Assembly (NCBI RefSeq): GCF_001949145.1
Contig: NW_019091373.1
Span: 510,042 to 522,687, forward strand
Source: Acanthaster planci
Taxonomy: Eukaryota > Echinodermata > Asteroidea > Valvatida > Acanthasteridae
Direction: 5' to 3'
Length of the DNA stretch: 12,646 nt
Both the position numbers and the translations under genes were made by a program. Below the pieces are notes generated by a model. It was given only the letters and a program-made list of their open reading frames with translations, searched no databases and was not told the DNA's origin. Each line of letters begins with the position of its first letter. Within the stretch, counting starts at the first letter, position 1. Of this stretch, positions 1 through 8,996 are shown one piece after another.

Positions 1-1295
1 AATACCGTTACTTGTTCATAGCAGTGCAGCTAAGGATTTACTGGATAAAAAAAGGGGGGGTCGGGTTGCATTTCTCTCTCATGAAATGAACAACATGTCC
101 AAGGGTACATGTATTTAGTTGCTTGCATTGAATATATTCTGGTTGAACCAGTTTGTAATAGCTCCATGGTTCAACAGCAGGGGGCTCCTTTTACCCGTGC
201 ATAGGGCAGACAGTAAATCAAGCATTTGCATATATATCACAAGGACCTCAAGTACATTTTCTGTACATGTACATGTACATTGTACATTGTAACTGTTTTA
301 AATAGATAAATACACATGTACACTGTACACTGTTCATGTACAAACTGTTCATGTACATGTACAGTACCTGGCCTGGTACACAGTGCCCTCAGACCTCTCC
401 TTGAACCCTGAATGACAGGATCCATACATACATGTACAGTCGTACACTGTACATACATGTACATGCACATACAGATGATGTACATACATTGTCCATTCAG
501 AGAGGATTCTTCAGTCTTTCACTCAATTGAAAACACAACAATTTACACTGGTACAATTGCACATGTACATGTACAAAGACTTCATCAAACAACATACTTT
601 TCCATGATGTATGTAGGCATATTCACACTTACATGTATTTGGGACTGTCAAATTACTGATAAATTTACTGAAAACTGCATGCAGATTCAGACAAACTAGA
701 ATCTGTGTTTTAAGTTGTAAACACTAACTGATGTATTTGAATCACTTTTCAAACTCCCAAACAGCTGAATTTCAAAGAAGAATAAGACACATATCGGTAC
801 ATGTATTGATATGAAGGCGCCTTATGTAGATGTATATTTGTGTATACCAGTACGTGTAGTGTAGGCTGGGCTTAGGCTCTTGTTACAGGGGTATACACAG
901 GGGGAACTACAGATATTATGCCCTTGAAGGCCTTCATATTTGGGCATAATATGTGTTCGTAAAACCGATGCCCTTATATGTACAATGTACAGTACATGGG
1001 AACAGCATTCCTGTGTGTGTATATACTGTACATGTACAGTGTAATTGTACTTTTTTCAATTAATGAACTTGTTTCAAATTGTTTGTAATGAACTGTTAAT
1101 TATCGAGGTTGAGACCGCAAAACCAGAATACTATGCACTCCCGGGCTACATGTACATTTCAGGGTTTTTGTTTCATCGTTTGAATGCAGTGTTGTACATG
1201 TACTTTTGTTGGACATCTGTTTGATAAAAGATTGAATCTACTCATACTATGTAATGCATTTTATGTTCTCAATCTGTTACTATACTGTGCAGTTT
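1..1295. other. Non-coding spacer rich in TACATGTA repeats
   Basis: I see no convincing gene here. The short open frames around 237-699 are made of Met/Tyr/His/Val-rich translations of the GTACATGTAC repeats and are artefacts. Dense repeats lie at about 262-290, 315-362, 430-465 and 557-573, with more around 970-1040 and 1148-1203. A G run lies at 53-60. A nested palindrome at 913-952 is listed separately. AAGGCGCCTT at 814-823 is a 10-base palindrome with no clear meaning. Confidence 0.7.
913..952. repeat. 40-bp nested palindrome
   Basis: Two perfect 11-base arms (ATATTATGCCC at 913-923 and GGGCATAATAT at 942-952) enclose a second perfect 12-base palindrome, TGAAGGCCTTCA, at 925-936. The two centres are offset by two bases. 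The arrangement could fold as a cruciform or hairpin. It carries no recognisable protein-binding signature that I know. Confidence 0.7.
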
Positions 1296-1532
1296 TTAAT
1301 TTTTCAATATCTGATAATGTTTAATAAATTCTAAGGTAAATAACGTTTGATATTTCAAGATCTTAAATGCCGTGTGATGTTCCGCTGGCAATTTGCCAAG
1401 CTTTGCCAGACACTTCTTCACAACAATCAGTACTTGCCTAACTGCATTGAATTGTTTCCATGCTGAGCAGTGACTCAGCATCATCGTCACAAGGAGATGT
1501 TGCCAGAAGAGTTTTTTCTGTTCATTGTTGTT
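1296..1532 (-). CDS. Candidate 3'-terminal exon of an unrecognised minus-strand gene
   Basis: The minus-strand frame is open from about 1724 to a TAA at 1296. If an acceptor at TTTTCCCAG (AG at 1534-1533) is used, the exon starts with AAC AAC AAT GAA at 1532 and gives 78 residues, Lys-rich and Leu-rich in its second half (for example VKKCLAKLGKLP). This start is in phase 0, matching the phase-0 donor of the candidate exon at 1791-1989 across a 258-base intron. I see no canonical AATAAA soon after the stop, only an ATTAAA that overlaps it. I do not recognise the protein. The open frame could be chance: the acceptor tract is short and the whole frame is only 426 bases. No function is proposed. 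Confidence 0.2.
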   Translation of the reverse strand, partial: NNNEQKKLFWQHLLVTMMLSHCSAWKQFNAVRQVLIVVKKCLAKLGKLPAEHHTAFKILKYQTLFTLEFIKHYQILKN

Positions 1533-1790
1533 CTGGGAAAACCTTGGCACGTGGCCGTGCTGATTGGTGAGCACTGCAGGTGACTTTGCTGGGGAGATTT
1601 TGCCCCCAGAATCTCTCGGGAAGGATGGTGACGTCAACATCAAGACTCCTGCATGAGCCAGTGCAGTTGAGGGAGATTCAATAGATGTCACACGGGAGCT
1701 TTTTCCAGCATGATGCATCACGGCTTATGCATGCAGTGTTTACAAATTATGCTGCATTTTCATGTACAGTACCTGCACCGGTAGCTATAC

Positions 1791-1989
1791 CTTGGCGTAA
1801 ACGTACAAGGACCACTGTCCGTAAGCTGTAAGGAGAAAGTTTTTGTCCTCATGCAATTCATATGTCGGTTGCTGAAATTCTTCCCTTTTTCCACCCGGTA
1901 AGTGGTGTTTTTGATTAAACGCTTCTAAGTTGAAATTTGGCTGTCTCGTGAAGGACAAAGCACTTCTTCCAGTTAGCACTTCCAAGAAC
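1791..1989 (-). CDS. Candidate internal exon, unrecognised protein
   Basis: On the minus strand an acceptor-like TGTTCACTTCACAG precedes a 199-base open stretch, which ends at GCCAAG followed by GTATAG, a plausible donor. The exon would start in phase 2 and end in phase 0, encoding 66 complete codons. The composition looks like ordinary globular protein (starts FLEVLTGRS, ends GQWSLYVYAK) and lacks the Met/Tyr/His bias of the TACATG artefact frames nearby. I recognise no domain. The paired splice sites at both ends are the main support. The next exon could be 1296-1532 in matching phase. No upstream exon with a matching phase-2 donor was found in the window, so the gene model is incomplete. 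It may instead be a decayed copy or a chance frame. Confidence 0.35.
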
Positions 1990-2992
1990 CTGTGAAGTGA
2001 ACAACATTTTTTATTTGTATACTTCAAAGTTTGTTTATTTTGTTCGTTTTATTTTTCAAGGAGAATTTTTAAAAGTAACCCAGAGGGCCTGTTGCCAGAA
2101 TGCTGACAAAACAGAAAACTACCAAAGTACATGTACATTTGTTACCGTACATATACGCATGGATGTGTTCATTTGTACTTTAGGTACAATGTACATGTAC
2201 GGTGAACATGCAGAGTGTTGAGTAGTCTTGTTCTTATTCATTGGAAAAAGATTGACTTGTTTACATGGTGTGATGTGAGTTAATGGTATGACTCCTAAAG
2301 TCTGCATGTACATCACGTCTACATTTACATTGTGCCGTGTACACACACACACACACTACCAGTAGGACTGGCAGTGTGAAGTGTATGTGTAGTAGTTGGA
2401 TATGTCTCTGGAAAGCATGTGGCAAAATTAAAGCGCATTGTCTTGAAATGTTTATTTTATGGATATTTAGTCATGCGGAAGGTGCCATAACAATCTCTTC
2501 AAAAGCGTAACACTGTATGTGCAATACATGTAATGTATGGTACCACATGTAGACATGTGCTTGTCTTTTAATCACAGGTGCTGCACAAGGCCTACAAATG
2601 TAAATTATACAAGTGTAGCCTCTACATGCACATTAATGCAGGCAAACAGCCAGTGCCATGCTTTTGTTACTGATTGCCGTTTTTGACTGTTTTCTTGTCT
2701 TCTGTTGTACCATACGGTACATGTACTGGTGCATATCTAACATTCTGTTTCTTGTATTGTGCAATGCAAAGTAAAATGTCGTAAATTGCCTTTTTTTTTC
2801 TTCAGGAATTGGGATATACATTGCACACACACACATCGGTACCTGCACATTCACCGGTAACTGCACGACCTGTACATGCGAGAATGGCTATCCATTAGGC
2901 TTGTTTTATACACAATTTGCATATTCAAATTAATAAAATCAGTGTTTCCATACATGTAACTGTACACATTTTAAATGTGTGGAATCATTTGT
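1990..2992. other. Non-coding spacer with microsatellite patches
   Basis: No supported gene. The stretch contains TACATGTA clusters near 2127, 2190 and 2715, an (AC)n tract at about 2340-2356 and another at 2823-2834. A strong plus-strand polypyrimidine tract with AG at 2804-2805 is followed by a GTAACT donor-like site at 2857. This could mark a tiny untranslated exon (2806-2856), but it has no independent support. Confidence 0.6.
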
Positions 2993-3486
2993 CCAATCAG
3001 CACCTCACAGCTGGCTGGAGTCCAATCAGAATCACGAATAGGGCCCCCCTTACGTGTTTGTACGTGTAGATCTACAGGGTATCCACTCGATCAGCACCCA
3101 GGAAGTTTCAGTTATGCCCAGCTCACTTTCTTTCACAGCAATCTAATTTCTTTGTGTGTGCATTTGGAGGGGGGAAATCACCAATTGGCTGTAGTCTTTT
3201 GTTTGGTCATTTATGAGGACAAGCATGACCCGAGTCAGGCCAGCCAGTGCCTGTGCCTGTCGCCAATCTCTTTGTCTCATTGAGTGGTGGACTCTGTCAT
3301 TTATCATATATCCATCCCTTCATGTATTCACCCATGTTCATTGTCCACTTAAAACGGAGCATCCAATCATTTATTTCATAGTGTGTGTTTCGATCCTGTG
3401 GCCTGTGTTGACAAGTGTATTGAGCCATCGTGTGCTTGTTCTGTGGACATCAGTTCTATTGATTGGTGGATGGGAGCTTTTATTGG
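2993..3486. promoter_or_regulatory. Cluster of CCAAT boxes, possible regulatory region
   Basis: CCAAT pentamers occur on the plus strand at 2993, 3022, 3181, 3263 and 3363, and as ATTGG at 3184 (inside the palindrome CCAATTGG), 3462 and 3482. One more ATTGG lies at 3763. Three of the plus-strand ones read TCCAATCA, close to the NF-Y consensus. Eight in under 500 bases is several-fold above the roughly one expected by chance. No TATA box or initiator with a linked exon is evident, so promoter activity is inference only. Long open frames here (3213-3737) have low-complexity, hydrophobic translations and no recognisable domain. Confidence 0.25.
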
Positions 3487-3767
3487 TTTGTGTGCGCTAT
3501 TGTCATGTGCCAGACTGTTGTGACGTACGGCCCTGCTCAATCCTTTTAATAGCCCTCCAGTTTAGTGTTATGTGTCAGTATCGTACATCATATTATGGTG
3601 AGTACATCCACTTACACATTCACCTGTACCTTTATTTTCCTCGTAATCACTTCACTCCCTGTTTCACTAACCTGCATGTTCATGTATTATACATGTACGT
3701 ATTCACTCTATTCAGTGTATCACTTTTCAGTTTCTAAGTTCCACTTACTGTTGTCAGACAGAATTGG

Positions 3768-5128
3768 TTATTTACATTTTTTAATTGTAGAAGTCTGTCT
3801 TCTGTCACCAAGTGCGGTGGGCAAAATCATGTACACGTGTACTGTACATGCATAAACATACGCCTGTATACATGTACTTGTACACATGAACATGTATACC
3901 GCTATACATGTACATATATGCATTATGTAGGCCTACATGTACATATACACTGTACAAGTACATGTATTTGCAGCTGTTTGGGATAGTGCTGGTACATGTA
4001 TATTCTTCAGGTACATGTACATGTATGTGCCAGTCTCAAAGCCCGAAGCAAGCAGATGCGCATGCTGCACATTACTGCAGATACCTCTACTCATTCATAG
4101 GCTTGGGTGATAATCTCAATACATTTAACTTATTTGCAAATCTGCTTGGCAACTTGACACATTGTAATGTTTGCCAAACAGTGATGGTGTGTATTCTTAA
4201 CATTACTGATGACTCTAAGTGGTTATTTGTCTATTTCTAATGACAGTAAAGTGTGCAGTCTTTTTTCCCCGTTAAATTTAAATTCACCTTCACTTATTGT
4301 GTTCCTGTGTACTTATTGCTACATGTAGGTGTGTTTGTTTATTGATTCTAGTTTGAGACTCAAGAACTTGTCTTTTTTGTATCCAGTCCACCAAACATGC
4401 CACCAGTATATTCAGTCTGGCAAGATAAAAAAGTTCAAGGTGAGGTTTGTGGAATGGTGGCTTGTAATGATTGTTGTCGTCCCTTGCTGATGTTTTGTCA
4501 GCAGTGTTTTTGTCTTTGGCATTGTGTGTGAACAAAGAGAAGCCTTCAAAGTGTATTCAATGTGTCTTTCCACATGTACGGGTAAGCACATTCCCTTCAG
4601 ACCATTGAAAGACAGGTTTTGCATTTGGCGAAAGCGTGTCATACCTTTACGTACACATGCTGGTGAGTTTTGGAGTGTTGATATACACCGTTTGTCTCCT
4701 GTGCACATGTACATGTACGGTTTATGTAAATATTTTGATTTGCTCAGAGAGTGGACGAGTGCTGTGGTAGTCAGTGAATTGTTTCAGTTGGCAGTAAAAG
4801 TTATGGGCATCTACATGGATCGTATTGCTCTTTTCTTCCATTCTTGATGTACCCATCCGATAGATGGATTCAGCCATGGTAAAGTCTTGTCTCATTCCTA
4901 TATATCTGATGTGTGTGTAGTCCTTGTCCTTGTCAGAGCTAGGTCGGGGTACAAAAGCTTCTAGCTTCAGCCACTTACCCAGATGTTGCCCTCTGTTTTT
5001 GTGCTCAAGTGTTAATATTATTTGTTCTGTGTAATAATTCAATTGTTTAGATGCATTTTGAATCTAAATACGTGCATTCGTGTCGTAAGTATAGCAATGT
5101 GCTACCTATGTGTCTTTGTAGGCCAATG
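3768..5128. other. Non-coding spacer, very dense TACATGTA patch
   Basis: No gene I can defend. Positions 3829-4028 are one of the densest TACATGTA patches in the window. Overlapping open frames on both strands between 4290 and 5042 are each about 80-107 codons. The minus-strand frame at 4722-5042 contains a consensus-like GGTAAGT donor around 4970, but its upstream acceptor (ATTATTACACAG) lacks pyrimidines and no domain is visible. Confidence 0.5.
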
Positions 5129-5159
5129 TTGAAATAAATGTTTAATTTAAAAAAAAAAA
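5129..5159 (+). other. AATAAA plus A-tract, retroposed 3' end or polyA site
   Basis: AATAAA at 5133-5138 is followed ten bases later by an 11-base A run (5149-5159). This is the layout of a polyadenylated transcript end or of a retroposed copy of one. TTGAAATAAA (5130-5139 region) and TTGAAACAAA just after the A tract are near-identical, which could be chance or a short imperfect duplication. No upstream plus-strand coding sequence has been tied to it. Confidence 0.3.
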
Positions 5160-6144
5160 GTTGAAACAAAGCAACTCTACTAGTTATATTTACATAATGT
5201 ATCAGATTTCTTGTATACATTTCATATGAATGCCACATGTTCTGTGCCTCATGTACCAGTACATATTGTGTATGGATATATCCTCCATACCCTGCATTAC
5301 AAGGTACACATTTTATTTTGCGCTTGGCAGACGGGTGTGTTTTTAACACATTTGGCACATTTGGCACCACACAATCACGAACCATCATCATTAATGAGCA
5401 TGATCTCGAGACGAATTGCTGTCATCAACAAGCCATTATCACAGGAAGGTCTTGGATATTTTGATTTCATGGGCAACAACAGACTATGACAATACATTGG
5501 ATAGGATATATGCATTATTCATATCGCTGGTGTTTATGTACCATGTTTTGAAACTGAAACATTAGCCAATCCAAATTCTAAGATGTTCAGAGCCAAGTAC
5601 ACGCAAAATGTAACAAACACAACTGACTGAAAATTTGAGCCAATTCCAATTTTTTCATCTGAGTTACGGTAAGTTGCATGCCACACATACCACAGCGTCA
5701 TGACATGTCATGACATGTCATGTCTCTACTTGCTTTAGCACTACGAATTTGGCTTATTATTCTATCGAACTGGCAGTTGATATCACTAATGCTCATCAGG
5801 TAGCTGAGTGTCGGTGGTTGTCATAATAAAGTCAGTGTGCATTTATCTGGAATGCTTGTAACCACCTACATGTAAATATGGCGTTTTACATGAAAATGGC
5901 ATTATTAGGTCCTCTGGAAAGTGTGGGGAAAAATAATGAAAACAGAAGCCCAGCTGAATGAAATATCCAAGACTTTCATTCAATGCCAGAAATGAACTGA
6001 AATGACTATAGCACCCTCTGTTGGCCAAATTAATCCATTTCAGCTGAAAGCATTGGAACCAAGACTGCCTTTGCCAGGCAGCAGACAAGTTACTGGTACA
6101 CAAAGTGGAGAATTTTTTTGTCAATCCCTTGTTTTTTGTCATGA
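5160..6144. other. Non-coding sequence upstream of the BTB exon
   Basis: No gene recognised. A 10-bp unit TCATGACATG is repeated in tandem at 5698-5707 and 5708-5717, plus half a copy, producing overlapping palindromes. The last TACATGTA octamer before a 4-kb gap is at 5867-5874. Immediately before the BTB exon a T/C-rich stretch (6112-6140) could serve as the polypyrimidine tract of its acceptor. Confidence 0.6.
6009..6024 (-). promoter_or_regulatory. CTCF-like motif
   Basis: The minus strand reads CCAACAGAGGGTGCTA, two mismatches from the widely conserved CTCF core CCACCAGRGGGCGCTA. It lies about 160 bases upstream of the BTB start codon. CTCF is conserved across bilaterians, so binding is possible, but a single motif match is weak evidence. 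Confidence 0.3.
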
Positions 6145-6183
6145 TGTGCACAACAGGCAGATCCTCGTACCCTGGGCTACAGA

Positions 6184-6528
6184 ATGATGCAAGCAGGTCA
6201 GCCCGGAGGGGGTGCAGCACCGAATGACATCCCACCTATCCAGGCCCTCTACATGGCCGCCGCCAGCCAGCTCCAATCCCCCATCACCGTCTCGGCCAAG
6301 GAGGAGGAGGACACGGATGAGAGCCTTCCGCCCAGCGGCAAGGACTGCTACGGCAACGAGAGGCAGACACTGGGCGATATGGCGCGCTTCTTCAACAATG
6401 CGCTGCTGAGTGACATCAAACTGCGGGTGGGCTTTGAGTGCTACAGCGCCCACAAGCTGATCCTGGTGCGGTCCAGTGAGGTCTTTGAGAGAATGTTCAG
6501 TTCGGAGTGGACGGACCCCAATAAGATG
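6184..6528 (+). CDS. BTB/POZ domain protein (BTBD17-like), first coding exon
   Basis: This exon encodes 115 residues from ATG ATG to a GTGAGT donor at 6529. Residues 1-50 are an Ala/Pro/Gln-rich leader followed by an acidic KEEEDTDES patch, probably disordered, with no signal peptide. From about residue 61 the BTB/POZ fold starts: a helix (TLGDMARFFNN), then LSDIKLRVGFECYSAHKLILVRSSEVFERMF split into the usual beta-beta-helix pattern, with the hallmark D78 and H90-K91. It resembles BTBD17-like BTB-BACK proteins; BTB domains dimerise and often recruit cullin-3. An in-frame TGA at 6142 and candidate acceptors CACAACAG (ends 6156) or GCAG (ends 6160) suggest that the exon starts just upstream and that the ATG at 6184 initiates. 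The first ATG was chosen over the adjacent one by default. GC-rich third positions contrast sharply with the flanks. The subfamily name is moderately sure; the BTB call is firm. Confidence 0.85.
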
Positions 6529-6595
6529 GTGAGTGGTTTACGCACTGCAGCAAATGACCCAAAGGCAAGATATGGCCAACTAACCAGTATCAATT

Positions 6596-6643
6596 TCCAG
6601 TGAGGTCTTTTAGAGAATGTTCCGTTCGGAGTGTACAGACTCC
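6596..6643 (+). pseudogene. Decayed duplicate of the BTB exon tail
   Basis: Positions 6596-6643 repeat 6472-6519 at a fixed offset of 124 bases with 43 of 48 identical. Differences are at 6611, 6623, 6634, 6637 and 6641. The change at 6611 turns the GAG codon of the exon (SSEVFER) into TAG, so the copy cannot serve as a coding exon in the parental frame. Similarity starts abruptly at TCCAG and stops just where LINE-like sequence begins. The 76 bases between the two copies contain the real splice donor. The copy may mark how the LINE's 5' end joined the target, or an older local duplication into which the LINE fell. Confidence 0.8.
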
Positions 6644-6653
6644 GATTTCATTT

Positions 6654-7030
6654 CCTAAGATGAAGAATATCATCATAGGTGCTGTGTATAAACCTCTGAA
6701 AATCAACCACATTGACTTTGCTCCAATGTGCCAAAGACTATTTGCTAGAATCAATTCCTCAACCAAAACTTGTCTTGTCTCTGATGACTTCAACATTAAC
6801 TTACTTGATTATATGGCTTCCAATTCACAGGCTTTTGTTGATATTATTTCTTCTCATTCTTTATTACCACTAATTAATAAGCCTCCTAGAATAACTGAAT
6901 CCTCAGCCACCATAATTGGTCATATTTTATCTAATGTGTTGCCATCACCAAATGTAGGCATTATCCTGTCTGATATCTGAGATCACTCACCAGTTTTCAC
7001 GATTATGCCACTCAAGAAAACCTTCCTTTT
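6654..7030 (+). pseudogene. LINE endonuclease domain fragment
   Basis: The frame starting near 6654 encodes NIIIGAVYKP (6666-6695), the strand-turn that opens the mid part of LINE APE endonucleases, and then VSDDFNINLLDY (from 6777). The latter corresponds to the catalytic GDFN motif with Gly replaced by Asp but the Asp and Asn kept. The closing motif ISDHSPVF is present around 6969-6998, with its Ser codon replaced by TGA at 6978. The N-terminal part carrying the first metal-binding Asn and Glu is absent, so the domain could not cut DNA. Downstream frame at 7005-7196 continues as poorly conserved linker. Confidence 0.8.
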
Positions 7031-7579
7031 GTCTAACATACACAATCATATTCGTATTCGTCATTTTACTTCTTCTAATACACAAAACCTCAAAGAAGAT
7101 CTCCATACCACTGATTGGTCTCCTATAAGAACTTGTGAATATCCCAACCAAGCATTCAATTTATTTATGGACAATTTAACAATAATATTCTTCTGAAATG
7201 AGATAAACCTACATTTAGGACTAAGTGTAATTCTACTGCTCCCTGGATAACTAAACTTCTTCTCAAATCCATTAAAAAGAAAACTAAACTTTATCATTGT
7301 TTTATTGCTAATCTGACAATTGAACGAAAACTGAAATATACTAAGTACAAAAACATCTTAACCAGTCTTTTTTGGAGTTCTAAAAGCAATATTATGCTAA
7401 TCAGTTTGAACAGGAAAAGAACAATATTCATAATACCTGGAAAGTCATCAACTCGATTTTAAACAATAAATTGCCCTCCCAGTCCATCAACAGAATTATC
7501 CATGAAGGCAAACTAATTGGTAATCCTTAACATATTTCCAATTGTTTCAATGACTACTTCGTCAATCTAGGTCCTAATC

Positions 7580-8402
7580 TTGCGAAACATATTCCTTGTT
7601 TTGCCGGAATCATTTACCAACTTTTTGAATGATCCTAACCCAAGATCTCTGTTTTTGAAGCCAGTAGATGAGAAAGAGGTGATTGATATCACCAAGAATC
7701 GAAAAAATAAAACTAGCACTGGGCTTGATTTAATTCGTTCCTCTATTATTAAAAAACTCTCACTTCAATTAGTAGGCCCATTGCTCATATAATTAATGTC
7801 TCATTTAAAACGGGACTAGTTCCTGATGCACTAAAAATTGCAAAGGTTAAAAATGGGAATGTTAATTCTGTCATTAACTACAGACCCATATCTATTCTGA
7901 CTTGTTTGTCTGAGATCCTTGAAAAAAGTGTGTATACTCGTATTATCCATTTTTTTAATAAACATAATATCCTAACTGATTGTCAGTACGGTTTTCGAAG
8001 TCATTGCTCTACTACACAGGCTGTTCTCAACTTTGTCAACAAAGTAACAAATGCAATAGATAACTCTGAGTACACCCTAGGGGTATTCTTTGATCTTTCA
8101 AACCGTTTGATACCATTGACCATGATATCTTTCTATATAAACTCATTGTGGTGTATGTGGGGTAGCCCAGGAATGGCTCAGAGGTTATCTTTCAAATAGA
8201 CAGCAATATGTTTCTGTTAGTGGCTTTAATTCAACTCGAATGACGCTAAAATGTGGGGTTCCACAGGGGTCAATATTGGGTCCGTTGCTTTTTCTGATCT
8301 ATGTTAATGATTTTGTCACATCTTCCGATGTATTTTCATTCATCTTACCGGGTATTTGCTGATGACTCATTACACATATTGACTCTAAATTGACCTGGGT
8401 CA
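7580..8402 (+). pseudogene. LINE reverse transcriptase domain, broken
   Basis: The fragments run in order. 7655-7740 contains PVDEKEV and a KTSTGLD segment (canonical KS.G.DGI). 7876-7893 encodes NYRPIS. 7984-8028 encodes QYGFRSHCSTTQAVL. Motif A, FFDLS, is at 8086-8100, where a one-base deletion shifts the expected FDTIDHDIF continuation to another frame. GVPQGS (motif B) is at 8255-8272, followed by LLFLIYVND. RVFADDS carries the catalytic FADD at 8355-8366, in yet another frame. The catalytic Asp residues survive, but the frames do not. After FADD the text jumps within a dozen codons to LTWVKHI (8390-8410). In intact relatives 80-100 residues normally separate these motifs, so about 250 bases are missing. 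ATTGAC occurs at both sides of the apparent junction. Confidence 0.85.
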
Positions 8403-8573
8403 AACATATTGGCTACCTTTGTAAAATTATTGCAAGATATATAGGAGTTATCAACAGAATCTAACATTTTATTCCTCCTTTACATGTATCGGTAGTTTTA
8501 ACTTCCCTTTACAATACTTACCATTATCTTAGTAATGGTATAAGATACAATGGTATAAGAATACAATGCATAG

Positions 8574-8996
8574 GGAGCATGCTCCCTTAGTAATCTTAAT
8601 AGACTTTTCCTTTTACAAAAACAAGCCATTCGAATTGTCAACTTTACTGATTTTAATGCTCCTACTGATCCATTATTTTCCAAACATAAGTCGTTGAAAG
8701 TCAAAGACATTTACTTTCATCAGTTGGGATCCCTTGTGTATCAATTTGTTGCAGGTTCCTTGCCATCTTCAATTAATGTGCTTTTCACCAGGAATCTTGA
8801 TGTTCATTCTCTTTATACTTGCCAAAGTGCAAATTTTCATCTGCCATTAATGCTTACATCTTTGGCAAAAAAACCCATCAGATACGAAGGACCAAGATTA
8901 TGGAACTCTTTGAATGAGAATCTGAAAGCCTCGAAAAATTTACGAATCTTCAAACGGAACTTCAAAAAGATTATATTGAATGATTACCATTGGTAA
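8574..8996 (+). pseudogene. LINE ORF2 C-terminal region
   Basis: An uninterrupted frame of 140 codons runs from after a TAG at 8571 to the TAA at 8994. It contains LLQKQAIRIV, the conserved segment after the thumb in jockey/CR1-like elements, then DPLFSKHKSLKVKDIY, a low-complexity middle with HSLYTCQSANFH, and the terminal GPRLWNSLNENLK...FKRNFKK. All are typical of the carboxy-terminal tail of these LINEs. It is the best preserved part of the element. A 15-bp tandem duplication (8534-8548, 8549-8563) and a perfect 14-base palindrome at 8573-8586 lie at its upstream edge. Confidence 0.8.

Larger units (their letters stand above)
6644..8996 (+). mobile_element. Degenerate APE-type non-LTR retrotransposon (LINE), 5' truncated
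   Basis: Translation in shifting frames recovers, in order, a partial apurinic-endonuclease-like domain, a linker, a reverse transcriptase with NYRPIS, QYGFR, FFDLS, GVPQGS and FADD motifs, and a C-terminal segment ending in a W-N-S-L motif and FKxxFKK. There is no RNase H or LTR, so it belongs among APE-type LINEs such as the jockey/CR1/L2 group; the exact clade cannot be set by eye. The start of the endonuclease is missing, the frame is broken many times, and roughly 80-90 codons appear to be deleted after FADD. It is AT-rich and sits in sense orientation within the BTB intron. The 3' end is set at the last stop codon; a 3'UTR probably continues beyond 9000, but no poly(A) tail or clear target-site duplication was found. 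It is non-functional. Confidence 0.9.

Noticed and set aside
237-699. Open frames on both strands encoding Met/Tyr/His/Val-rich peptides
   Set aside because: They are translations of GTACATGTAC repeats, which lack stop codons in several frames. The same peptide style recurs wherever the repeat is dense.
3213-3737. 174-codon plus-strand frame, hydrophobic, membrane-protein-like
   Set aside because: T-rich DNA naturally encodes Leu/Phe/Ile/Val. There is no domain, a cluster of Cys/His without pattern, and no splice support.
4722-5042. 106-codon minus-strand frame with a GGTAAGT donor
   Set aside because: The acceptor lacks a pyrimidine tract, the frame overlaps a similar-sized frame on the other strand, and no domain is visible. 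Kept only as a note.
5843-6453. Minus-strand frames overlapping the BTB exon
   Set aside because: They are shadows of the GC-rich exon on the opposite strand; the BTB frame explains this DNA.
6520-6595. A 76-base insertion between two 48-base target duplications
   Set aside because: The segment contains the true splice donor and the last codons of the exon, so it is original gene sequence rather than an insertion.
6644-8996. Active LINE or domesticated reverse transcriptase
   Set aside because: There are multiple frameshifts and stops, a missing endonuclease start and an internal deletion. No continuous frame links the motifs.
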